Shown here: positions 1 to 6,534 of the stretch, one piece after another
Numbering within the stretch: the stretch's first letter is position 1
How the letters are laid out: every line of letters begins with the position of its first letter
Source of the DNA: an uncultured bacterium
Lineage (GTDB): Bacteria > Bacteroidota > Bacteroidia > Chitinophagales > Chitinophagaceae
Assembly: GCA_903957405.1 (NCBI GenBank)
Contig: CAJBPC010000269.1
Coordinates: forward strand, 1 to 7,355
Reading direction: 5' to 3'
DNA length: 7,355 nucleotides
Notes under the pieces: model-generated
What the model saw: only the letters and a program-made list of their open reading frames with translations
What the model was told of the DNA's origin: nothing
The model's database searches: none
Translations under genes and position numbers: made by a program

Positions 1-2280
1 CCTGCGCTCTTCCAGGTCGCTCCAGATCCGAGTGGAGGCGTACACCGTGGTATGCTCCTTGGGATCGGCCATAGCGCCCTTCACCAGTGGCGTCCACCAG
101 TGCCTTAGGACGACTGTCCCTCCCACGGCCTTTTGTGTGGGGTTGGGCGCCATGCCCTTCCAGAGTGAGGTTTCCAGGTCAAAAGACCGCGAAACATCGC
201 CTCCGTTGTCGAATGGACCATGAAGATCCCATGTAAGGTCCGACTGCCGTTGATAGGGGAATGGCAAGTTTCGGAAATGCAGCAGTTTTTGCTCCATCAG
301 CCTCGATTCGAAGGCTGCGAAGGCTCCGACATCACCATCGGATATGTTCGCGATCCAACCGCTGCGGCCACCGCCCCGCCAGCTCCGCTCGGAGAAGGCG
401 AGCATGCCGGGGTAGACGGGGCTCATGGCAAGCACATCCTCGGCGCGGCTGACCGTACGATCATGCCACACGCAGAGGGTGGCGCCGATGGCGAGCGAGT
501 CGCCCATCTGCCTGCCTCCGATCATCCTGTTGAAAATGGTGGAGACGGATTCGAGCGGGTCCATATGGTTCAGGTAGAGATGCCTGGAATCTATGAAACG
601 CGCACCCGTGGGCAGAAAAGACTTTGCTGCATCCTCCCGCCATACCTGTCTGATCGTGGCCGGGCCGAGGTTCCCGCCGGGATGCCATCCTATCACCTGT
701 TTTCCGAGGCTGTCAAGAAGCGTCGTCACAGAGGGAAGGAAAAGGGGGTTGGCGATCCGTACCTCGTCGGAGCCGATGTGTATATAGGGCAGGTCGTAGC
801 TGCGACAGAACTCCCGAAGGATATCCTTGACAACGGCCAGGCCGGTATCGCTCTGCATATCGGTTTTCATCGCTCTGCGGAAGGCTGCGCTGTGGCCGGG
901 CATGTCGATCTCTGGAAGGAAGAGGATATGCCTGTCGCGGCAGTAATCCATGAGTGAACGGATCTCACCCTCCGTATAGTATTGTCCCTTGTTCCGGAGC
1001 ATGTGTTCCGGCGCGGTCAGCTGCGGGTATTTGGAGATGGCGATCCGCCAGGCGATATCCTCCGTGGCATGGAAATGAAAGACGTTGAGCTTATAGGCTG
1101 CCATGACGTCGATCTGTTTGCGAAGGATGTCCATCGGCATGTAGTTCCGCCCCACGTCGATCATGTATCCCCTCCAGGGAAATGCCGGCTTGTCGACGAT
1201 CTCGCAGGCATCCACCATGAGCCCGTCGCGCATGAGGTGCCGTAGGGTCTGAATGCCGTTGAAGATGCCGTGCGGTGTCTGCGCACGGAGGATGACACGC
1301 TGCCTATCCACGGAGAGCGCATAACCTTCGGGGGAATCCCCCTTTCCCATCTGCTTCTCCAGGCGGAGTTCGATGTGCCGTTCTCCGTTCATGGCCTTGC
1401 TCCTGCGCTCGGGCCGCCATCCCATCGCCGAGAGCAAGTCCTGCAGGTACGCAGACTCACGGTCTAGACTACCCGAAGACGTCACGATGGATCCAAGCCG
1501 GTGCAACGGGAACCGGCCATCTTTCCACTCAAGCTCTATGGGCAGCGGGATAATGGAGGGCTTTTCTTCAAGTCCGTGTACGTATGGGAACAACAGGTGT
1601 TTCCACAAGAGGTATCCTTCGCCGAGCAGATGCAGGCCGTCGTTGGTGTAACTCGCGTCCAGCCTGCCATTCGCATCGCAGAAGGCGGGGTATAGATCAA
1701 TATACATATATCCGTTGACGTTAGCCTGTTCGCGGAGGATGCGGTTGACCCTGATGATGGAGTCCCGCTTGCTGGCATGTCCACCGAACTTCCCGAATGC
1801 CGGGGAAACGGGCAGTATGCTCTGCACGAAGAGCCGGGTCGCCGGACTCTCCTGCCGGATGTAGGAGGCGAAGCTCATGATATTGCCCACGACGCTGTCG
1901 GTCGACAGGCCACGCGCCAGATCGTTGACGCCGATCATGAGGAAAACCTTGCCGGGCCTGCCCTTCACGATGGATGCGGCCCGGTGCAGGACGCCCGCCG
2001 TGAGGTCGCCGCTGATGCCGCGGTTCTTCATGCGGATGTCACCAAAGAGTTCGCTCCAGTCTGCCCCGTCGGTGATGCTGTTGCCCACGAAAAGCACATC
2101 ACCCTCACCGACGGGAGATGACCCGAACAGGGTGTTGCGCTGATGGTAATAGGTAGAAAACAGCGAATCGTGATACTTCGGCAGCATCACGAATGGCTGC
2201 GCATGAGCGGCTGCCATTACAAAAATCAGTGCGATGATGGGAAAGGCTCTTTGCTTGGTCATATCGATGGCTTTTTTCAT
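1..2280 (-). CDS. Bifunctional exported GDSL/SGNH esterase - GH20 beta-N-acetylhexosaminidase, 3' end outside window
   Basis: An uninterrupted frame of 760 residues runs from ATG 2280 off the left edge. The N-terminus is a signal peptide with hydrophobic core 13-25 and likely cleavage at AHA|Q (after 27); ATG at 2262 (Met7) is an alternative start, but 2280 makes the ATGA overlap. Residues about 30-235 are an SGNH esterase: GNSIT (Ser68), GISGD (Gly91), GVND (Asn119) and DGLH (Asp214, His217). Residues about 240-365 resemble the alpha/beta domain preceding GH20 barrels. The barrel starts near PWRGYMIDVGRN (368-379), followed by FHFHATED (401-408), LPEIDMPGHS (455-464) and HIGSDEV (501-507), where D505-E506 is the catalytic pair of substrate-assisted GH20 enzymes, and CVWHD (603-607). 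A beta-rich C-terminal region begins near 680 (GPFDNGGD at 689-696); by family, about 100 or more residues are missing beyond the edge. It should deacetylate sialic acids (or other glycan esters) and remove terminal beta-GlcNAc/GalNAc outside the cytoplasm. The GH20 motifs differ somewhat from the commonest forms, so substrate is uncertain. Confidence 0.9.
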   Translation of the reverse strand, partial: MKKAIDMTKQRAFPIIALIFVMAAAHAQPFVMLPKYHDSLFSTYYHQRNTLFGSSPVGEGDVLFVGNSITDGADWSELFGDIRMKNRGISGDLTAGVLHRAASIVKGRPGKVFLMIGVNDLARGLSTDSVVGNIMSFASYIRQESPATRLFVQSILPVSPAFGKFGGHASKRDSIIRVNRILREQANVNGYMYIDLYPAFCDANGRLDASYTNDGLHLLGEGYLLWKHLLFPYVHGLEEKPSIIPLPIELEWKDGRFPLHRLGSIVTSSGSLDRESAYLQDLLSAMGWRPERRSKAMNGERHIELRLEKQMGKGDSPEGYALSVDRQRVILRAQTPHGIFNGIQTLRHLMRDGLMVDACEIVDKPAFPWRGYMIDVGRNYMPMDILRKQIDVMAAYKLNVFHFHATEDIAWRIAISKYPQLTAPEHMLRNKGQYYTEGEIRSLMDYCRDRHILFLPEIDMPGHSAAFRRAMKTDMQSDTGLAVVKDILREFCRSYDLPYIHIGSDEVRIANPLFLPSVTTLLDSLGKQVIGWHPGGNLGPATIRQVWREDAAKSFLPTGARFIDSRHLYLNHMDPLESVSTIFNRMIGGRQMGDSLAIGATLCVWHDRTVSRAEDVLAMSPVYPGMLAFSERSWRGGGRSGWIANISDGDVGAFAAFESRLMEQKLLHFRNLPFPYQRQSDLTWDLHGPFDNGGDVSRSFDLETSLWKGMAPNPTQKAVGGTVVLRHWWTPLVKGAMADPKEHTTVYASTRIWSDLEERR
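2277..2280 (-). promoter_or_regulatory. ATGA stop-start overlap, SASA esterase to esterase-GH20
   Basis: The SASA esterase TGA (2279-2277) overlaps the ATG at 2280-2278 of the esterase-GH20 gene. A second in-frame ATG follows six codons later (2262) and could be used instead, but the overlap pattern favours 2280. Confidence 0.8.
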
Positions 2281-3779
2281 CTCACGGGAATTTTGAATGT
2301 GGAGGCCGGCAGCCCGGAGCGGTTGATGAGGTTCGCATCGCTGTAAGGCTTCCAACCATAAAATATGAAATCCGTCTTCGGGGCGGATGGGATGATCACC
2401 CTTCGTCCGATGATGTATGCGGGTGCATCGGAAGCACCGTCGATTGAAAACGCAGATGGCGGTGTACCGTCACTTGTTGCCAGTCCGCCCTTCGCGTGTG
2501 TGAATGCAACGACCAGTTTCCCTTTCCGGTACCTGGCCTTCCGCGGCAACGGTCCCGATGCTTCTATATCCCTGCCGTAGGTTTCCTGGAGGGCCCAGAG
2601 GGCCAATCGCTCGCCCACGGTTTTCTTGTCGCGCGGGTGCACATCGTTCCGGCTTCCGATGTCACTCGTCACTGCCATGCCGCCATGGTTCACCTCATCC
2701 AGCAGTCGTCGCTGCACATCCCTGAACATGGGCCAATACACGCGTTCAATGGATGATAACTGCACCCAGTAGCACGGCAGGCGGGGGTTCTTCCAAAGCG
2801 TCCGGTATTCGTCCACCAGCAGTTTGAAGAGCTCCCCGTACTCCACCACGCGCGCCCATTCCTCTGCATTGCTTTCGCCCTGGTAGACAAGTACTCCTTT
2901 CACCGGAAAAGGCGCGAGCGGGACTATCCCCGACGCATAGGCGAAGCCGGGCTTGAAAGCATGATTGGGGCCGAGGTCATCCGAGTACCGGGCATTGCTG
3001 TCGCCCAGGTTCTGTCGACCCCGCTCCCTGACCCATACGGGAAGGGAGTCGTTGGTCAGCCAGTCGCCCTCTGTCTTGCTCCGGAAACGGGAATGACCAC
3101 GCATGGCATCCAGTCCGATGAAGGACTCCAGGGGCGCACCTCCGATAGAGAGGTTGATCAGTCCGATGGGTCTGTGGATATCCTGCACTAATCTTTTTGC
3201 GAAATAGTAGGCGACTGCACTCATCCCAGGCAGCGTCAGGCTGTCGCATTGTCGCCAGCCATCCCATCCATAAAAGCGTTGTATGGTCAACCGGTCCAGC
3301 AGTGAGTCATTGAAGGGTGTGCCGTACACGTTGCGTCCGGCGGGTGGCGGGTTCATGATGCGGATCAACGGCTGTCGCGCGTTTTGGATCTCCGCTTTCC
3401 AATGCATCTCCTTCGATACCGGCCATTCCATATTCGATTGTCCGATGCAGAGCCATACATCTCCAAGGAGGATGTCCTGGCAGGTGACGGTCTCTTCGCC
3501 CATGGAGACCGAAAGCTTCACCGGACGATCGGAGGCCTTCCCCAGCGGGAGGAGTAGATGCCAGGTGGAATCTTCGGCGACGAGTGCATGCGCTTCTTTG
3601 TCAGCCATGCGTGCGCTGACTTTTTTACCCGGCACGCCGGATCCCCAAACGGGGATGGGCACATCGGCAGGCAGAACCATCCCGGAGGAGAACACCCCGG
3701 CCAACCGGAGCTGTGCGGATGCAATGGATGGAAGGGCGGCCGTTAGCAGCAGAACCATTATGCATCGCAGGCATGTCAT
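2277..3779 (-). CDS. Exported sialate O-acetylesterase (SASA / SIAE-like SGNH hydrolase)
   Basis: This 500-residue protein removes O-acetyl esters from sialic acids, unblocking them for sialidase and later steps. I start it at the ATG of 3779 rather than at an in-frame ATG at 3815: the later one makes the same ATGA overlap seen at every other junction and gives a proper signal peptide with cleavage near IASA|Q (after residue 22), whereas the longer form adds an acidic 12-residue tail. Residues about 23-105 form the beta-rich N-terminal domain typical of SIAE-like proteins (GMVLP....PVWG). The catalytic Ser115 is in GQSNMEW; oxyanion-type segments are SIGGAPLES (211-219) and YQGESN (299-304); the Asp-His pair is D379/H381 in NDVHPRD. 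Residues from about 408 to the end form a small beta-rich C-terminal domain. Everything expected of an active enzyme is present. The likely location is the periplasm. Some SASA-family members act on acetylated xylan, but the sialidase and epimerase next to it favour sialate esters. Confidence 0.9.
   Translation of the reverse strand: MTCLRCIMVLLLTAALPSIASAQLRLAGVFSSGMVLPADVPIPVWGSGVPGKKVSARMADKEAHALVAEDSTWHLLLPLGKASDRPVKLSVSMGEETVTCQDILLGDVWLCIGQSNMEWPVSKEMHWKAEIQNARQPLIRIMNPPPAGRNVYGTPFNDSLLDRLTIQRFYGWDGWRQCDSLTLPGMSAVAYYFAKRLVQDIHRPIGLINLSIGGAPLESFIGLDAMRGHSRFRSKTEGDWLTNDSLPVWVRERGRQNLGDSNARYSDDLGPNHAFKPGFAYASGIVPLAPFPVKGVLVYQGESNAEEWARVVEYGELFKLLVDEYRTLWKNPRLPCYWVQLSSIERVYWPMFRDVQRRLLDEVNHGGMAVTSDIGSRNDVHPRDKKTVGERLALWALQETYGRDIEASGPLPRKARYRKGKLVVAFTHAKGGLATSDGTPPSAFSIDGASDAPAYIIGRRVIIPSAPKTDFIFYGWKPYSDANLINRSGLPASTFKIPVR
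3776..3779 (-). promoter_or_regulatory. ATGA stop-start overlap, epimerase to SASA esterase
   Basis: The epimerase TGA (3778-3776) overlaps the ATG at 3779-3777. This overlap decides the esterase start over the in-frame ATG at 3815, because it matches all other junctions in the operon and leaves a clean signal peptide. Confidence 0.8.
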
Positions 3780-4966
3780 TTCCCGTGGCTTTTCATTATC
3801 GTCCAGCAGTACCATTCCTGGCGTGGCAGGTGGAAGACCCCTTTGAAGAGGTTACCCTTCGCCGTCTGCGCCACGGTGCCGTCGCGGTGCAGGTACCCGT
3901 ACCATTCGCCGTGTTCCGTGTCGAGAAAATGGCGATAGGCATAGTCGTGTACCTCGCGATGCATGCGGGCGTATCGCTCCTCTCCGGTGACGAGGTGTGC
4001 CAGCAGGGTGGCGATGATGGCCTCGTTGTGCGGCCACCAGAACTTCATGTCTTGCCAGTATTCCTGAACGGGCTTGCCGTAGACGTCACGAAAATAGAAA
4101 AGGCCGCCATGCCGGTCATCCCAGCCCCGCTCCCACATGTAGTCGAGCATGCGGCAGCCGAGGTCGACGAGTCGAGGGTCCTTGTTCCTGTACCCCGCTT
4201 CATGGAGGATGAACCAGGCTGCCTCGATGGCATGACCGGGGTTGAGTGTCCGGCCATCGATATGGTCGATGATGGACCCGTCAGGCGCTACCTGTTCCAT
4301 GACGCAGCGGATATCGTCTTTCACGAAGAAGGTTTCGATCTCGCGGATGCAGTCGTCGATCAGTTCGTCGCATCGCGGGTCACCGATCGTTTCCCGCAGC
4401 TGCTGGGCCGTGTTCATCATGATAATGTGGACCCCGATCCCTTTGGCAGGCCGCAGGCCCGTAAACTTGGCAGGCAGCAGGTTCGGATCATTCCTGTATG
4501 CGATGCATTGCCCGAATACTTCCCGGGCACGTCTTGCGGCATGCTCATCGCCGCTGGCTTTTGCATAGGCCGCTGCGGCGATGATGTAGAAGGTCTCTGA
4601 AAAAAAATACCGCCGTTTGCGGATCGGACTCCCATCCCTAGCCACATGAAAAAACATTCGGCCGTCGGTATCGAAGCCGTGTGCGTTCAAGAAATCGTAC
4701 CCCAGCTTCGCCCCTTCCAGCCATTCCGGTCTTTTCTCCACGGTATTGTATAGGGTGGCGAGCATCCAGGCCGCCCGTCCCTGTATCCAGATCGCCTTGT
4801 CGTCGTCTATCAGCGTGCCGTCGGCATCGCGCATCAGCAGGTAGCCGCCGTGCTCCCTGTCATAGGAACGGGGGAACCAGAAGGGTATCGTACTCTCCAA
4901 AAGTTGTTTGCGGTAGAAATCTTCAAGCCCTAAGAGTCGCTCACTTTCGGTAGTCGTTTTCGTCAT
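3776..4966 (-). CDS. nanE: N-acylglucosamine 2-epimerase (AGE/RenBP family), ManNAc to GlcNAc
   Basis: A 396-residue cytoplasmic enzyme without signal peptide or membrane segment, full length for the AGE family ((alpha/alpha)6 barrel). Diagnostic segments are visible in order: WIQGRAAWM (60-68), the ETFYIIAA region (124-131), MMNTAQQLRE (183-192), NPGHAIEAAWF (242-252), FWWPHNEA (309-316), EWYGYLHRDG (354-363) and KGVFHLPRQEWYCW (375-388). Arg64, His245 and His379 fall where the essential Arg and His residues of the cyanobacterial AGE are, as I recall them; His313 and Glu248 are also family positions. The known reaction is interconversion of N-acetylmannosamine and N-acetylglucosamine. In Bacteroides (nanLET) this follows the sialate lyase and replaces the ManNAc kinase/ManNAc-6-P epimerase route of enterobacteria; the symbol nanE here follows Bacteroides usage and does not mean the E. 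coli enzyme. It is flanked by 4-base overlaps on both sides. A cellobiose 2-epimerase or other AGE-family isomerase is less likely, given the NPGHAIEAAW motif and the sialidase context. Confidence 0.93.
   Translation of the reverse strand: MTKTTTESERLLGLEDFYRKQLLESTIPFWFPRSYDREHGGYLLMRDADGTLIDDDKAIWIQGRAAWMLATLYNTVEKRPEWLEGAKLGYDFLNAHGFDTDGRMFFHVARDGSPIRKRRYFFSETFYIIAAAAYAKASGDEHAARRAREVFGQCIAYRNDPNLLPAKFTGLRPAKGIGVHIIMMNTAQQLRETIGDPRCDELIDDCIREIETFFVKDDIRCVMEQVAPDGSIIDHIDGRTLNPGHAIEAAWFILHEAGYRNKDPRLVDLGCRMLDYMWERGWDDRHGGLFYFRDVYGKPVQEYWQDMKFWWPHNEAIIATLLAHLVTGEERYARMHREVHDYAYRHFLDTEHGEWYGYLHRDGTVAQTAKGNLFKGVFHLPRQEWYCWTIMKSHGK
4963..4966 (-). promoter_or_regulatory. ATGA stop-start overlap, sialidase to epimerase
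   Basis: The sialidase TGA (4965-4963) overlaps the epimerase ATG (4966-4964). The preceding bases are A/T-rich and end in seven A residues, which contrasts with the GC-rich surroundings and is the kind of A-rich initiation region common in Bacteroidota. Confidence 0.85.
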
Positions 4967-6534
4967 TTTTTTATTATTTCATTGACCGGTATCCTAACAA
5001 AATACAGATCCTTCACGCCTTCATACAACAGGCCAATGGTATGTTCGTCGATCCTGGTAAGAGATGAATAGCCGTAACCAGTGCGCTGGTCGATCGGCAA
5101 ATGATGCACCGGCTGCCAGGTCTGACCCATATCGAGGCTGGCTTTCACCGTGATGTTGTACCGACCCGAAGAGGTGTTCGGATTGCTGAAGAAAAGGACT
5201 TCCCTTCGGATGCCGTCGGTGATGACGCTGGCCTTTATGAGACTGGCCATGCAGACGGGGTCGGGCAGGGCGTTGTAGGAGGTAGGGTGCTCCGTCCATC
5301 GGCCACCCAGATCGGTTGTCGTGGCCACGCTGCGAAACCCTCCCCGGTTGTCCCTCATGTTCAGCATAAGGGTGCCGGGCACGGTCTCGACGACCTGACT
5401 CTCGGTGGTGTTCGACTTGGGGCCCAGGATCTTGCCTGTCCAGGTCCGCCCGTTATCCTTGCTATGGATGATGGTGGAATGAGGCATTTTCTTTTCATCC
5501 CAGTATTGGGAGGCGAAAACAAGTGTGCCGTCCTGCATGGCGATGCCATTGCCGGGCCCGACGAAGAACAGATGCCAGGCGGGGTTCTTCACCTGAGGGG
5601 TGATGGTGTAGGGTGTCGTCCAGGTTAAGCCGTCATCCTCGCTGCTGACGAGTGCAAACTGACCCGTCGTGTCGGGCGACATGCCCGGCAGGGAGCCTGC
5701 GATGGAGCGGTTGCCCTTGCTCCATAGTGCCGCCACCCAGATCTTTCGGGTGACCGGGTCAAAAAGAATGGCGGGGTCCCCCACCCCGTTATTTTCATGC
5801 GGCGCGCCCATATCCATGATGATCCGCATCGGCGCCCAGGTGCGGCCTCCGTCGGTGCTCCGACTCAGTCCCACGTCGATGTGGCCGGGCAGGTCCGTAC
5901 TGTTAAGGTAGCGTATGTCGTACACGGCCAGCAGGGTTCCCTTGTCGGTCGTTACGATGCCCGGTATGCGATAGGTATTGACCTTGTCATCCCCTCCCTT
6001 GCGGACGGCGACACCTATTCGTTTAGCCGTTTCCGTTAGATCGTGCGAGACATCGACGATCTTGCCAGCAGCATCTTTGAAGCTTGTGCAACGCAGATCT
6101 ATTTTCCCGTCGATGGCGGCTTCGTCTTTCATGACGACACTGAACCAAAGGAAATGCACGCCGGGCGGGAGTTTCAGATCCACCGGCAGGTCGAATGCGC
6201 TGGCGGACGGCTGCACACTGGCGATCCGGTTGGCTGTCGTGAAGGGCTCGGCGCCCGTGAGGTAGAGATCGATCCTCTGGATGGCGGGAATTGCCGTGGC
6301 ATTGAGGGATCCGCGAATGGTCTTGAACGTTTTCCCGGCATGTCCTGAAGGTATGTGGATGGCCATGCGGAGGATCGGGTTGGCCGGGATCCCTTTTATG
6401 ACAGGGACATTCGGGGAATGGCTTGCGACAGTTACCGGTGCGGGGGGCTGTGCCATAGTGCCCTTGGAACAACCGATGATCCCCGTCATCATGGCCAGCA
6501 GCAAGGTCTTGAGGAGCAAGATGTTTCTTTTCAT
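4963..6534 (-). CDS. nanH: Exported exo-alpha-sialidase (neuraminidase), lipoprotein, GH33-type
   Basis: This 523-residue protein hydrolyses terminal alpha-linked sialic acids from glycans. The N-terminus has a basic start, a hydrophobic core and a lipobox ending IIGC (Cys22), so it is probably a lipoprotein outside the cytoplasm, perhaps on the surface. Residues about 45-165 resemble the BNR-associated N-terminal domain of Bacteroidota sialidases. The propeller follows: YRIP at 188-191 gives the first Arg (R189), Asp206 in the AVYDIR segment is the likely acid/base, and Glu378 (ESQVVE) with Tyr489 (GYGYSS) fits the nucleophile pair. R394 (NMRDNR) and R458 (GRYN) complete an Arg triad. Asp boxes are visible at 226-233, 298-305, 358-365, 466-473 and a degenerate one at 406-413. 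Length and motifs are normal for an intact family member. The start ATG overlaps the stop of the upstream transporter frame by ATGA, and the stop overlaps the epimerase start the same way. Residue roles are assigned by family analogy, not by alignment. Confidence 0.95.
   Translation of the reverse strand: MKRNILLLKTLLLAMMTGIIGCSKGTMAQPPAPVTVASHSPNVPVIKGIPANPILRMAIHIPSGHAGKTFKTIRGSLNATAIPAIQRIDLYLTGAEPFTTANRIASVQPSASAFDLPVDLKLPPGVHFLWFSVVMKDEAAIDGKIDLRCTSFKDAAGKIVDVSHDLTETAKRIGVAVRKGGDDKVNTYRIPGIVTTDKGTLLAVYDIRYLNSTDLPGHIDVGLSRSTDGGRTWAPMRIIMDMGAPHENNGVGDPAILFDPVTRKIWVAALWSKGNRSIAGSLPGMSPDTTGQFALVSSEDDGLTWTTPYTITPQVKNPAWHLFFVGPGNGIAMQDGTLVFASQYWDEKKMPHSTIIHSKDNGRTWTGKILGPKSNTTESQVVETVPGTLMLNMRDNRGGFRSVATTTDLGGRWTEHPTSYNALPDPVCMASLIKASVITDGIRREVLFFSNPNTSSGRYNITVKASLDMGQTWQPVHHLPIDQRTGYGYSSLTRIDEHTIGLLYEGVKDLYFVRIPVNEIIKK
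4966..4972 (-). other. A7 run matching an A AAA AAA slippery heptamer in frame
   Basis: The last sense codons of the sialidase read ATA AAA AAA before TGA, so the heptamer lies in the phase required for -1 slippage. A slip would put the ribosome directly on the epimerase ATG codon in frame. A role as A-rich initiation region is more likely, because a fusion would join an exported lipoprotein to a cytoplasmic enzyme. Confidence 0.3.
6531..6534 (-). promoter_or_regulatory. ATGA stop-start overlap, transporter frame to sialidase
   Basis: The TGA stop of the transporter frame (6533-6531) overlaps the ATG of the sialidase (6534-6532). No Shine-Dalgarno-like purine tract is seen just upstream, so sialidase translation probably depends largely on ribosomes finishing the transporter frame (inference). 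Confidence 0.85.

Noticed and set aside
220..957. Plus-strand open frame of 245 codons opposite the GH20 region
   Set aside because: The minus strand here encodes an uninterrupted GH20 barrel with its catalytic motif; the plus-strand product has no recognisable domain.
3777..3815. Upstream ATG (3815) as start of the SASA esterase
   Set aside because: It adds an acidic, non-hydrophobic 12-residue extension before the signal peptide and would overlap the epimerase by 40 bases instead of the uniform ATGA overlap.
3713..4600. Long plus-strand open frame (295 codons) opposite the epimerase
   Set aside because: It lies antisense to a clearly recognisable enzyme, has no family likeness, and is of the kind GC-rich coding DNA produces on its complement.
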